A DNA stretch of 64,000 nt from Apostichopus japonicus (taxonomy: Eukaryota; Echinodermata; Holothuroidea; Aspidochirotida; Stichopodidae). Shown one piece after another: positions 1 through 11,805 of this stretch. The stretch is taken from contig NC_092567.1 of assembly GCF_037975245.1 (NCBI RefSeq), forward strand, positions 20,459,376-20,523,375, written 5' to 3'. The number at the start of each line of letters is the position of its first letter. Within the stretch, counting starts at the first letter, position 1. A program made the position numbers and the translations under genes. The notes beneath the pieces were generated by a model, which saw nothing but the letters and a program-made list of their open reading frames with translations, was not told where the DNA came from and did not search any database.

Positions 1-1138
1 CAGCACTGTGTCAGTCGTAACGTGTTTGTAAACAATCAATCTATTTTTAGATTACACTTATTACGCGATAGGCATAGGACTAACTGTTGGCTATTTTCAG
101 AAAATTTCGCAAGTGATGAAACATTAAAAAACCGGGAGAATAGAATATGAAACCGGGAGATTCGGGTAAAAACTGGGAGTCTCCTGGTAAAACCGGGAGA
201 GTTGACAGGTCTGTAGTTGGTTGAATAAACCAAATTAATTTGGGTTGATTGTTTATTAAAAAGACCAATTCTGATTGTTGGTTTAAATGGGCCTTGGCCT
301 AGGTATTGAAAAGTGAAGCAATATCACAGTGCATAAAGGCCTACAATGCACCCACAATAATGTGCTAGCCTCTTTCTGACATACAAAGTGCTTTACTGCC
401 ATTTGAGTAACATGGCAGAATGGCACAGCTCCCCAATGGTTCTATTCTAATTTCTTTTTATCTTTTGTGCAAATTACATGATGTGATTCAACAGGAGTCT
501 AAATACATTTTTTTTTTCACCATTGACACCATTTTTTAAATACCGAAGACCTGCTATTTGAAGTATCAGTCTACAAATACATTTTAGAAATACAGCCTAG
601 GCCTAGTGTTCATGTTCATTTTCAATTGTTGAACACCTGCCTTCATCTACAGTAGCCCAGACCTGATGTTGCTTTGCACATACAAACAAAGTCAGAACCA
701 GCTCTGTAACAATGAAATGAAGTTACTCCTGTGTTACAATGAAGCCATTGTTGTGGGATATACTTACTGTGCAATGTGTGCAAGTTTACTTATATGTACA
801 TACTGTATTGTAGAATTTGTAGTCATATTGTTTTGTGATTGGATTCTAAAATGCTTTGATGTATAATATGCTGAAAGATACGATTAGCAACAAACCAATC
901 TTGAGCATGACAACTTTGACAAGGCTAACAAATTCATTGACATCAGTACCTATGTGAGGACAGTTACAGTGTCTATGACAAGCCTACGTTCCATTCTCCT
1001 TTGACAATTTTGCAGATATAAAATTTATATAAATATATATTACATTTCCCCTTACAGTCATGTGCCCCAGTTCATGAAAGGAAAAACTGCTACCTGAGTC
1101 TAAGAGGAAATCTATGTTGGAAGTAAACTAGCTGTGGG
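1..1138. other. Upstream flank of the RhoGEF gene, no gene seen
   Basis: I see no convincing coding exon here. Four imperfect copies of a short AAACCGGGAGA-like word lie at about 129-200, spaced roughly 20 bases apart. The rest is AT-rich single-copy-looking sequence. Part of it may be promoter and 5' untranslated region of the RhoGEF, whose first coding ATG is at 1139. Confidence 0.5.
1015..1041 (+). promoter_or_regulatory. TATA-like AT-rich element upstream of the RhoGEF start
   Basis: A run containing TATAAA and TATATAAATATA lies about 100 bases before the proposed start codon. The spacing would allow a short 5' leader. AT-rich words are common in this window, so this is only a positional candidate. 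Confidence 0.2.
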
Positions 1139-1222
1139 ATGGATTCCCCTCGGAGATTAATGGATTCCCCTCGGAGATTAATGGATTCCCCGCGGAGATT
1201 AATGGATTCCCCGCGGAGATTG
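1139..1222 (+). repeat. 21-bp in-frame tandem repeat in first coding exon
   Basis: Four consecutive 21-base units each encode MDSPRRL, so each unit offers a new in-frame ATG in the same context. Units 1-2 and units 3-4 differ at one base (CCT versus CCG). A stop codon lies in frame at 1124-1126, so the first ATG at 1139 is the earliest possible start in this exon. Confidence 0.85.
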
Positions 1223-4200
1223 TCTGCTCGTTTGAGTGCATCAGGAAAAGGATTGAAAGGTAAGTGCTGTACTGTAAACTTCCCTTGAGCCCAGTTGAGA
1301 GGGGTAGGGGAGGAGAGTGTGGTATGTTAAAAATTAACAAATAAATGCTGAAGCTACTTTGTAACCAAGTTACTCTATGCCAAGGTCAGAGACAAAAAAC
1401 GTACTTAGAGACTGTCAAATTCACATTAACTCACAAATATACTAAATGTACCTCAGAACAACATTGGAGAGATACGTATCTTTACTACCTACTTCCTCTA
1501 ACAACGAACATTACCGTGCTCGTAGCATCGCCACGTTACTGTACTTTACCACCCTACTAACTGATACTTGTCATAACATGTAAGTGATTCTTATTTCATA
1601 ATGTTATACTGTACTCAGGACGACTCAGTTCCGGATCGAAGAGCAACCAGCCAGGGAAAGACACCATCAAACGAGACTTGGAAAAGTTCCTCCAACAGAA
1701 GGTCATTCACAGCAACAAGTTTTACAGGAAACGGGAAAAGATCGTGACCGAAATATTTTCATCGGAGAGAAGATACCAGGAACAACTGCAAGTAGTTGTA
1801 GACGTAAGCATGCGTACTCAGTACAATCTTGATGTTGTCCATCTTACAATGATCATTTGTTATGTGTTCCTGATATGTACAGAAATTGAGTTTCTTCCTG
1901 TAGAACTGCAAGCCTCAAAAATCAAAACCAAGGATTAGTCCTCTTGGGGGGGGGGGGTTTGCCCGGGGGCAATGAAGATAAAATACTTAGTGTCTGACAC
2001 TGCACTAACACGGACCTACAGTTTATACTCAGGAATGCTTTCTTGTTAGACAACACAAAATGCAATACCAAGAACAATCCCCGCCCCGCCATTCCCCACT
2101 CCTCCCCACCCCCCACCAGATACAGTAATCTATGCAGTTGGTGTTCTTTTTGCCGTCCAAACAAGGATCTACATTCATGACAGCTTTCTCTCCTCTTGCA
2201 CAGTTGTTTATGACGCCACTTCGGGCTCGAGGGATTCTCCCCGATCAAGTTTTCAGGAACATCTTTGGTGATTTGACGGCCATCCAGTCTGTCAACAAGG
2301 AGCTCCTTGCACACATGGAAGAGACTAGCATTGGCACGGCGTTTCTCCAGCTAGCTCCCTACATGCGGCTGTATTGCACCTACGCAAACGACTTTGACAG
2401 AGCGATGCTGACTCTACAGGTAGGACCTTACTGTATGTAAACGCCACTATAAGGCGACGGTTCGCAAAGTATGAGAGCCCCACCTCTACAGGTGGGACGT
2501 TACTGTACGTAAACGCCACTATGAGGGGATGGTCCGCAAAGTATGGGTACCCCACCTCTACAGGTGAAATGTCACTGTTCGTAAACCTCGCTATAAGGGG
2601 ATGGTCCGCAAAGTGTGAGAGCCCCACCTCTACAGGTGGGACGTTACTGTACGTAAACGCCACTATAAGGGGATGGTCCGCAAAGTGTGAGAGCCCCACC
2701 CCTACAGGTGGGACCTTACTGTATGTAAATGCCACTATAAGGAGATGGTCTGCAAAGTATGGGAGCCCCACCTCTACAGGTGGGACCTTACTGTATGTAA
2801 ACGCCACCATAAGGCGACGGTCCGCAAAGCATGAGAGCCCCACCCGAAAAATAATTTACATTTGTTTCTGCTCCAAAGTCATGGAATTCCCTTCCAAATT
2901 ATCTAAAATGCATACCGGATAAATCACCGTTCATGGCTAAGCTGAAAATGTACCTCTTCATTAGGTATTTTTGCTGATGTTTTTGTTTTGTTTTTGTTGT
3001 TATCTGTATAGCGCTTTTGACAACTTTTGCTTATAATTGGGTGCCTTATAAGTGTTTGGTATTGTTATTATTATTACATTTAATTGGAAATTTATTAAGT
3101 TGTTGCTTTTTTTAACATCAAGTCCATATTTCCAGCTAACTTTTATGCATTCAGAGCATGGCTTCTTGAAGGGTTGGGGGAGTTTGGTTGGGTTGTGACT
3201 CTTGTCATAGGGGAATGTCCTTACATGTGAGCGTTAAAGTTTGCGTGCATTACCGCTTCTGTGGAAGTACAGGGAAGTCTTAGGTAATGAGATGATCTAG
3301 TTATATTGTCATGTCAATGCAAAAGGTCCTTTGACAATAAAGTTAATACTGGATTATCAGGAACCCTGGATAAATATGGGCTCCTGTTTCTGAAAATTTC
3401 TGTAGTACAGCCGTTGTTTTCAAATTCTGAAACCAAATACCGTTTGTTTTGTTGTTGCCACTACAAAGCACTAGGCTTGTTGCGATATCACATTTTCCAC
3501 ATCAAAATGTCATATTGTTTTTGTTTGTTTTCCCCACCCACGAAATGATGTCGCGACATATCGTAAAATAAGCCACGCCCATTTGTAAACTCAACAAGAT
3601 CCAGTCACATTGAGCCACCCCTGACACATGCACTTGAATATTATCAATCAGTTGCGAGGATGAGGCTTTCTCTTCCCAGTTTAGAAGAAACTTAACCTCT
3701 GTGGTAGAAGACTGTGTAGACACACACAGTGTCCACCGTCTGCAGGCTCACACTGCACGGTACTGTAAGGTAGTACGGAATTTATCTCGTAGAAGTCTCA
3801 TCAGCAATTTATTTTTCTTCAGGAGTGGGAGAGGAAGACGTCGGAATTCTCCAAATTTCTCCAGGAGCAGGAGGGTAAGGAAGCTTGTCGTTCCCTCGCA
3901 TTGCCGGCGTTTCTGATCACACCAGTACAAAGAGTTCCAAGGTAAGAACCTCATAGAGATTGTCGTCTTAAAGGGTGGGAAGACTCACGCACAAAGAAAC
4001 GTCTCATGCTGGTGATCTGACCTAGTTTCGACTGAGGTGTAACAGAAGTGTTAAACACCACCATTGATCCCAGAAAATACACACACAGCTTGCTACCTTC
4101 GGTAATTAGACACTAGTAGCTACGGTCAATACCCACAACACAGTGTACATAGCAGGCTCAGCCATCGATGGACATCTCAGGTCCAGCTAAATATAACAAG

Positions 4201-7200
4201 GTATCACGTTTCATTACTGTCTGCATTTTGTAGCAACACGAACAAAACGTCACTTGCAAGCAACAGAAAGTTAACTTTTTCAGATGGCCGCACGCGGTTT
4301 GGGGCGAGTCTTCAATGCCTTTAAAGCCGGACCCACTGTCGACCTGACTCGACTAGACTGCTCCGACATGGAAAATTGATAATAAATGTCGAACAGTGTG
4401 TGTGCGTGTTTTCAAGACAAGCACCCATTGAGATTTTGTCCAATTATATTCTCACCAGCTCCAGCATTAAATGTGAGAATACGCTATAGTCATGTGGAAT
4501 ATTGATTGTGTCATGTACCCTAAAACAAATTTGTAACCCATATCAAATTGTAGGTCAAAAGCATTAAAGTGAAGAAAAGAAAGGGGAGAAAAAGAGACAT
4601 TTTACTGTCATCGGGCAAAGTCTATGACATCACACCTGTTTGCTTCAAGTTTACTTCTGCTATAAACTGTGACAATTTCCACTACCAATATCTCAAAGAC
4701 ACATTGTGCCAGTATTGCATGTTTAAGTTCACAAGGATGGTTAATGAATGTTCTTCTTCAAAATTTAAAAAATCAATCTTCCTCTGGACTGTTCCTTTGA
4801 GGTTGGTGTCGTTTAATTTATTAATAATAGTTTTTATTTATTTTATCCTGAACACGGCAGGTAATATACTACCGTACCAGGCATATGTATAGTTACAAAA
4901 AATTGGGCACTTGTAATTAAAGAGAACTTTACTGACAGTGTTTGTTCAATACATAAAAATGTGAGTCCCACCAATTTTATAGTATCTCAATTTTGTCCTG
5001 CAAATATTTTAATGTTTATAAAAGCATGTTCCAATGCCATTAGAGAGGAAACGTGGCATGTTGTATAAATGAGAGACTTTTCCTGATTTTTTCTTTTGTC
5101 TCCGTAGATACAAACTCCTGTTAGAACAACTGGTTGATCACACACCTCCTAGCTTTGAGGACTACAAGAATATTAAAGGTAAGCTAGATATGAACTTAAA
5201 AGGGACATTTTTTTAATCGTTTTGGTCAGCAGTTATACGGAATGTGCTAGATAATACTCAAACTTAGTTAGCCATTGATCAAATCATCAAACCTTCCAGG
5301 TATTTTCACTGAATGAAAGTACATCACAGGGTTAACAAATACATACACGTTTGAACATTTCATTGCCCATGCATTGTTGATATCAGTATTACTCAAACGT
5401 TAAAAAGCAGACTGAAAGTGTGATAGAACACAAGTTGACTAGTCAAGCTAATGATCAAACATTGCAACAGAATTGAGTTTAAAGTTAACATTTCAAGGTT
5501 AACAGTCACTTATCAAGGCCATTTTCACACAAACTTTTAACGTCAAACAGTTAACCTTGGGGTCATTGGTAACTTGTCAGACACACAGACACGTGCAGAC
5601 AATTAAAACATTTGCTCCCGGGACACTACAGCGTGCCCAGGTCGATGTGTCCCCTGGGGGACTTCCCAAAGGGTACAGTTGCTATAGCCACAAACCAGCA
5701 CATGCAACTATATTAACATGTCACTTCCCAAGTCCCCATTTACTGTATACACCTGGTTTAAAGAGAGGCAATGGAGATAAAGTGCATTGCCCAAATGACA
5801 CAACGAAACGATCTGGCCAGGACTCAAACCTACCATCCTTAGGTCCACCGCCTTAGCCATATCACCACGGCACCCTCCTTTCGAACATTTCGTTGCGCAT
5901 GCACTTTCCATATCAGTATTATTCCAATGTTTGAATGGGCAGATGTTTACTTCTTAATCTAACCAGAGGCTGCACAGATGATGGGGGAAGTCGCTCTAGG
6001 CATCAACGAGTACATCAGAGAAAATGAGAACTTGGAGAAGATGCTCAGCATCCAACAGAGATTGACAGGAGTCGACACTCCGAGGATATTGGTCCCCGGA
6101 AGAAAGTTCATCCGTGAGGGTCCTCTAATGAAGGTACCAGCCCACCCACCGATTATCTGACTTATTTCTGGAAAAAGTATTTTTCATTTTTTTTTTTTTT
6201 TTTTGTAAAGGTTGATTGCATCTCTTTCCTCCTCAAATCATAATTTTTTTTTTTTTTTTTTAAATCAAATCAAAACAACCTCAATAATTGAAGCTGGAGG
6301 GAAATACCAGTGATCTGGGGGTGCCCTCCCACCACCACCAGTGACATAGCTTACAATAAAAGTGAGGAGTCCCTCCCCCCCCCCACCCCCTATTCATATA
6401 TTAATTATTGAAAGGGCCTTATAGTGAAGAACATGCTTGAATGAAAATGAAAATTTTATGCTGTCACTGCTGTGCTTGATGATAGAGAGTTAGTTGCTTT
6501 ACATTTTACAATAACCTAACAATATACCTATACAGCCTCTGAAGAAGATAGGATCGAAATATCAGGCCAAACTAACTTTTACACAAACAATATACCTTGT
6601 TATACTTATAGTAAGTATCCTATCATTATTTTTAGGAGGCTAGTGGGGGACCCCCTACTTACTGCCTCTGGTCACCAGAGGAACAAACTTTGGTCGACAG
6701 CAGATGTCAACAATTTCTGTATCTTTCATCTACTTCGCAGGTCTCCAGGAAAGGTTTTGGTTCCCGCGAGCGGATGTTCTTTCTCTTCTCCGATATGCTC
6801 ATCTACGCCAAGCCGAACGTTACGATAGAGAGACCGCTGTCGCCAAAGACCTATCTCTGTCGTCAAGTCATCCCATTGGGACTCTGCGACGTTCAACTGG
6901 TCCTCGGGGAGAAGCGGGCCGTGGAGACCGGAGCATTGTTTAAGGTAGGAGGTGTTCCTAAGGGCATCAGTAGTCCCCCCTCCCCCTCCCCCCCAAAAGG
7001 TGCAAGAATCATGGTTACCACCGTGTAGTCTAAAAATGGGAAAGAAGGGAAAAGGATAAAACTCTTGCTTTTATGCTTTTATCTTTCTTTTGGGGCGGGG
7101 GGGGGGCATGAGGGGAGGACAGTTCACCATGTAGGACTTAACAAGTAAATGTTGGACATATTTCTCCTTTAATGCCAATTTCCAGGAATTAAATTTTCTT

Positions 7201-9757
7201 TGACTTATAATTTTAAAGTTGAAGGAGATATGCCATGTAATAAATTCTTTTTGTCCCCTTTGATAATGGGATGCAGAAAATGGTTATGTGATATTTATAA
7301 TTTGAAATTCTGCAACAATATTATCACTTTAATACTCAGTTCACAATGAATGTAAAAAATTTGTTTTCAAATGTTGGCATTACTTGGACATTCTCATGTA
7401 GGCAAGCGGTCCCAGAATACTCGACCATTAAGTGAACAAACCGTCTGGTAGCAGTTTTTAATTTTGTGTGTGCAACCAATTCTAACTTTGAGAGCCTCCT
7501 GTTAGCGTACACGCTTGACGTTCGGTCAATTCTGCAATGGTGTTTGATCTGATGGATTCTATTCTGCCCTCTCAATTACCAAGGTGTAATGTGTACCCTG
7601 TGAGGTAACTTGTTCACATAATAGAGTCTGCCTGATATTTGACTCCCCCCCCCCATTTGGATGTCGGATTGTCCCCTATGTGGAGGCGTAGTGGTTAAGG
7701 CAGTGGACTTGTGATCTAAGGATTGCAGGTTCGAGTCCTGGCCAGATCATTGCGTTGTGTCCTTGGGGCAAGGCACTTTATCTCCATTGCCTCTCTTCTT
7801 CCAGGTGTATTAAAGGCGACTTGCGAGGTAACTTGTAAATATAGTTGCGTGCACCGGTTTGTGGCTGCACCCTATGGGAATTCCCACGGGGGACACGTGG
7901 CTGTGGTGCACTGTGGTGCCCCAGGAGAGATTGTTTGAATTGTGCACACTTTGGTGTGTAGGTGTGACAAGTTACCAATGACCAGGGTTAAGTAATAAAA
8001 GTCGTGTGAGAGGGCCTTGGCCCTAAACAAGACTGTAAACCTAACATAATAATATAATATACTACAACTAACTGGAGAGCTATATATATATATATGTTAT
8101 CTTACAGCTGCAGTATGGAGATGAACACCTCTTAATGTATTCAGCCAATCACCAGGAGGCCCTCGCTTGGATCGACGCCCTCAAAGGGGCCATCGACACC
8201 CACGTCAGCGAAACGTCCTCTCTGCAGAGAACCTCCGATGTCGCCACGGAAACAATCTCACAAACTCTCTCACCAAAGACACCCTCCACACCTTTTCCAT
8301 ACTCGTTACGCCCAAGACCGAGGTCCAAAGTCTTCGACGACATCATGGTACGTTGAAAAGAACAAGATTGCTCATTATGCTTGAGTTTTTATGATTGTTA
8401 AAACTGAAATAAACTGACATTTTAATCCATTAGCCCTTGCGGGCTTCTCCCACACTTGTGGTCGCTTAAGCGTTGTAAAAAATGACTGCTTATGATTATT
8501 GTTATTATTATTGTTCTATGCATTTCAACGTTTGATCCTCTCACTCACTAATGTAATGCTCACAGAACACTCCGAGATCGCAGCCCGATTGCCTCTACCC
8601 GATGAGAACTAAGAGCGTCCCGGCATCGAAAGGAATGTCACTTCCAGTCGACACGGCTGCAGGATACCCTACCATCAGCTACAGTCCTCCCAAAGATAGG
8701 AAAACTTCAAAATCGAGAAAGCGGTCTCGGATGGAGAGATCGTTCTCGCCATTTGCCAGGAAAAAGGGAAGGAAATGTAAGAGGTATAATAAGAGGAAGA
8801 GGTTGGAGCATGGGCCTCTACCACTCAAGAGAGAGGTAAGTGACCTTGGAGGGGTCATCTCTGTCGGCGTTAAATAATTTTTGACTAATCACAGAATATC
8901 AGCAATTTTAGTATTCAATTTTCAGGATCCTTCAATTGCTGATAGTTTTCAAAAGGTACAACCTTTATTTTATGCCGCTCCTACTCTTTGGAACTCACTT
9001 CCACTGCACATCAAGTCGGCACCCACCATTAACATTTTCAAAAACAGACTCAAAACTTATCTATTTTTGACTGCCTTCCCTGAACACAAGCGCCACTGAG
9101 CATTGGTTTTCCTCTGGATATTGGCGCTATATAACTTTGCATTTATTATGATTATTATATTCACTGACTCTTCAAATTTGATAAATAAATGTAGGGAGAA
9201 AAAAAAATATGTAGGGGGGAAAAAAAAAAATATGTGTGTTGAAATTTGCCCATGAGTGACCATAATTTGAATTTATAAGCATATTTGGAGTCAATAACAA
9301 TCAACATTTAACATATTGCAGGTTAACAGTATTACATTAAGTAGCAGTTTATACTGTATGTGTAAGGTCTTTCTCTTTTCGTCTCTTTAAACCCGTTAAT
9401 TCACATTAATACCACATGTGAATAGATACCATATGTGAATAGATAGGTCTATATTATGATTTTCCCCCAAAACAACCGGTTTTTCATTCAACTTTACAAA
9501 GTTGTACCATCTTCAATCGCCAGAACGTTGAAAACACGCCCTCGGTGTACCACGATGCCCTGTCCGATCTACCCGACGGAGACACGACGCACGATTTTAC
9601 ATTCCACACCATCCTGGAAGAGAAAGAATCTCTGCCGACTCTGAAACGGGACAACGCTCGGCGTAGATCATACAGGAACTACGAAGACGGGGAAGAGGTC
9701 TCGAAGAGCCTCGGCTCGAGTTACGCAGAGCAGAACTCTTCGTGTGTTATTCTCTGA
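1139..9757 (+). CDS. RhoGEF with DH and PH domains, ARHGEF39-like, C-terminal CVIL
   Basis: Dbl-family guanine nucleotide exchange factor, expected to load GTP on Rho GTPases. Nine exons join in frame with GT-AG borders: 1139-1259, 1619-1803, 2204-2419, 3823-3941, 5108-5178, 5967-6133, 6741-6944, 8108-8347, 8566-8835, 9524-9757, which are ten segments in all, giving 608 codons. Residues 1-28 are four copies of MDSPRRL. The DH domain (about residues 70-260) carries the hallmark helices EIFSSERRYQEQL, FLQEQEGKEACRSLALPAFL and PVQRVPRYKLLLEQLVDHTP. The PH domain (about 285-385) has RMFFLFSDMLIYAKP and ends HQEALAWIDALKGAI. These most resemble ARHGEF39, a short family member of about 335 residues. 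This protein adds about 220 residues: a very basic stretch (KSRKRSRMERSF...RKKGRKCKRYNKRKR) and a last-exon tail ending SSCVIL, a CAAX-type box. Family call is firm; the ARHGEF39 orthology is an inference from recalled motifs. Confidence 0.88.
2412..2843 (+). repeat. 72-bp minisatellite, six units, starting inside a coding exon
   Basis: Six units of exactly 72 bases begin at 2412, 2484, 2556, 2628, 2700 and 2772. The first eight bases of the first unit (CTCTACAG) are the last bases of RhoGEF exon 3, and the unit continues across its 5' splice site. Every further unit therefore repeats a CTACAG/GTG donor-like junction within the intron. Because 72 is a multiple of three, open frames run through on both strands; these are repeat artefacts, not genes. 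Confidence 0.92.
2918..3078 (+). mobile_element. 3' end of a non-LTR retrotransposon (CR1/L2-like)
   Basis: A short frame reads SPFMAKLKMYLFIRYFC then stop, resembling the conserved C-terminus of CR1/L2-type reverse transcriptase ORFs. It is followed by the usual 3' tail words (GCGCTT, TATAAG) and an ATTATTATT microsatellite. It is a 5'-truncated insertion in a RhoGEF intron. Confidence 0.55.
3968..4324 (+). mobile_element. TTAA-flanked MITE, copy 1
   Basis: The element (3972-4320) is flanked on both sides by TTAA. Its ends are inverted: AGGGTGGGAAGACTC on the left, and AGGCATTGAAGACTCGC when the right end is read on the other strand. Two related copies lie at 15604-15963 and 30565-30943. 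TTAA duplication is typical of piggyBac-type (and Kolobok) transposition. No ORF of its own, so it is non-autonomous. It sits in a RhoGEF intron. Confidence 0.85.
5540..5875 (-). mobile_element. tRNA-derived SINE, copy 1 (minus)
   Basis: Read on the minus strand it starts with an internal RNA polymerase III promoter: box A-like TATGGCTAAGGCGG and box B GGTTTGAGTCC. A long tRNA-unrelated body follows. The body matches the plus-strand copy at 7679-8035, including the words TTTATCTCCATTGCCTCTC and TGACAAGTTACCAATGAC. It lies in a RhoGEF intron. Confidence 0.75.
6535..6567 (+). ncRNA. Hammerhead-ribozyme-like motif, solitary
   Basis: The order of parts fits a minimal type I hammerhead: GCCT / CTGAAGA / A-GAT-AGG-ATC / GAA / ATAT / C / AGGC. 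Stem I is GCCT paired with AGGC, the core is CTGANGA and GAAA, stem II is GAT with ATC, stem III is a loop-less ATAT palindrome, and the cleavage triplet would be ATC. Such minimal, possibly dimeric motifs are known in Penelope-like elements. No other Penelope sequence is recognised around it. Activity is untested. Confidence 0.5.
7679..8035 (+). mobile_element. tRNA-derived SINE, copy 2 (plus)
   Basis: Box A-like TAGTGGTTAAGG (7689-7700) and box B GGTTCGAGTCC (7728-7738) sit at pol III spacing. They are followed by a body of about 290 bases shared with the copy at 5540-5875 and, for its 3' part, with 20379-20532. It lies in the intron before RhoGEF exon 8. Confidence 0.8.
8881..9150 (+). mobile_element. 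5'-truncated non-LTR retrotransposon, C-terminus and tail
   Basis: The frame contains YAAPTLWNSLPLHIKSAPT and FKNRLKTYLFLTAF, the well-known C-terminal signature of CR1/L2/jockey-like ORF2 proteins. It ends at a stop near 9099 and is followed by a GCGCTATATAA-type 3' tail and a short ATT microsatellite. It is a dead 3' fragment in the last RhoGEF intron. Confidence 0.8.
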
Positions 9758-11190
9758 CAAGAGTCTACTTGCCCGATAAAATTCAGTCAGTCGTCCAGGG
9801 AATGCTTTCTTTCGGATATTAGTGGAGATTTCGTGTGGACCCATTTTCCAATTGTGTGTATGTTTACGGGTGAGATTTAACCAAAAACAATTATTTAAAT
9901 TGGACAATTAAATATGTATCGTATAAGCCCTTTAAAATAACAACAATGGCTATGTCTTGTCTGATATAGGTTTAAAGGTATTTGTATATATATTTTTTAT
10001 TATTTGAAGTTCTTTATAATTTTTGGGGAAATACTTGTTCCTTGCTTACAAGTTTTGTGGCCATTTGCACTTTATACTTCCTAAAAACCTGTAGGCATAT
10101 TGGGGTGTGAGAGGGGGGGGGGGGGGTGGGAAGAAGGTGTTTGCCATGAAAATTACCCTGATTGGCAATTAATCATGTTGGCATGTCAAAGCTAAATCTA
10201 ACGCTCATCGGGTTAAAAAATGTTCCCTGAAAAATAAAGTACTAGTGCCCCCAAATCGATAATTGTTTGGGCTCTGACCCTCGCCTTGAATGCCTAGGTG
10301 CAAAATGATTTTAAAATTTGTTAATTTATTTGCACAAAGCTGGCTTTGACAAAACGGATATACCTATCTTGAGCACTTCGTTATCTTTTGAAGTCCCGTT
10401 GAAAAGCATAATCATGATCACGTAAGCAACAATGAGGAACAGAATTCCTCCGCTTTGCTTGATTTTTGTTTACAAAAAAATATATATAAATATATTAAAG
10501 ACTAAATAAACTGTAAACGCTTGAGTTTGAAACAAAAAATAATAGCTGTGCTCAAAACTAATACATATGACTCTCTTTGATTTTGAATTTTTTTTTCTCT
10601 CATTTTTTTTCTATATTTCATTCAATCTCCGACTGTTTACAAATGTATTAAAAATGAAAATGTAGCGGCTCGTAGTTTGTAAGAAAGACATCAAAATAAG
10701 TCAGTTATTTAAAGTTAAGTTTTCAAATTATGTAATAATCACTATCTATGCACCAAAATTTTGGTATTCCACCCGACATCAATATGCTACCGAACGAATG
10801 TATTGTTTTTTAATTAGTACAGTAGATCTAATTTTATGATGATTTTCCAGAGTTTTTCAACATTCCTCGACATGTGGCTTATAAGATCATGTGTATTGTC
10901 TTTTCTATTAAACAGGATTAAAATAAAAAGAGTGTCTTTTGATTGGATAATACTGTTTCATGCATCTTGTGTTTAAATTATCAATATTCTTGTTAAATGC
11001 TGAATGAAAAACACGCTGTGCTGTATCATATTGTATATCTGTAAATACGATTTTTTTTTTAATCTTTCTGTTCTCACTTTACAAAATGCTAAGGTTTCAT
11101 TGATTTTGAAAGAATTTCCAACCTTTCATGTTATGCCAAGCCTGCATATATATGTATGTATGTATATATATATATTTATATATATATATT

Positions 11191-11244
<54 letters not shown>

Positions 11245-11420
11245 CCGGTTGAGGAGAGAAACTGTTTAATTCAAGAACTATTTTGCAAACATTTCTTTTT
11301 TTTTTGACCTGCTTTAGTGCTGATGAGAGATGAGTGTTAAAGAACATAAAAAAGCCAGTAAAAATTGATATTTACTACGTCTTTGTTTCTTTGATTATGT
11401 TATAATTACTATTCCTAACA
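9758..11420 (+). other. RhoGEF 3' UTR and AT-rich 3' flank
   Basis: No gene follows the RhoGEF stop. AATAAA polyadenylation-type hexamers occur at 10233-10238 and 10922-10927, so the transcript may end in either place. A homopolymeric G run lies near 10114-10127, and a TA/TTTA microsatellite fills about 11150-11245. Confidence 0.5.
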
Positions 11421-11805
11421 TTACTTTGCAAGGGCGTAGGAACCGGGGGGGCTGGGGGGCGCCAGCCCCCCAGTGAAAAATATGGAGGGGCGGAAGTATC
11501 ATTCCGCCCCCCCCCCCCGGTTCGCAGGTCAGAAAACCCCTTTTTCATTTCCAAATGAGAAAAAAAAATCTCATTTGGAGCACCAAATTGCATCTAAGGC
11601 CAGGTGAAAATACAAAATTAAGTTTACAAAATGGAGTGGGTGTTGAAGTGTGCTATATTGCACCAAATTGCATCTGAGGCCACCTGGAAATGCAAAAAGT
11701 TCCAAAGGGGAGGGGGAACCCCCTCCCCTTAGACCCCTCCCCCAGGCCGGCCATCAGTCTTCAGCTCCCCACTCAAAAGTACCTTCCTACGCCACTGTTA
11801 CTTTG
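11421..11805 (+). mobile_element. hAT-type MITE family A, copy 1
   Basis: Element 11429-11797 is flanked by a perfect 8-base duplication TTACTTTG (11421-11428 and 11798-11805). The left end is CAAGGGCGTAGGAA; the right end on the other strand is CAGTGGCGTAGGAAGG. Eight-base duplications with CA(G)-type ends are diagnostic of the hAT superfamily. No transposase is encoded. The interior carries G/C homopolymers. Confidence 0.93.

Noticed and set aside
2325-2922. Open frames of 133 (plus) and 172 (minus) codons with repeated peptide units
   Set aside because: They are created by the 72-bp minisatellite, whose length is a multiple of three, and overlap a real exon-intron boundary.
6231-6730. A further exon between RhoGEF exons at 6133 and 6741
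   Set aside because: Exons 5967-6133 and 6741-6944 already join in phase 0 at the start of the PH domain; no open segment with splice sites is needed.
1139-9757. Assigning the GEF to NET1/ARHGEF3 or FGD families
   Set aside because: The PRSRLVKYPLLL-type NET1 motif and FGD-type FYVE domain are absent; the PH motif RMFFLFSDMLIYAKP and compact DH-PH fit ARHGEF39 better.
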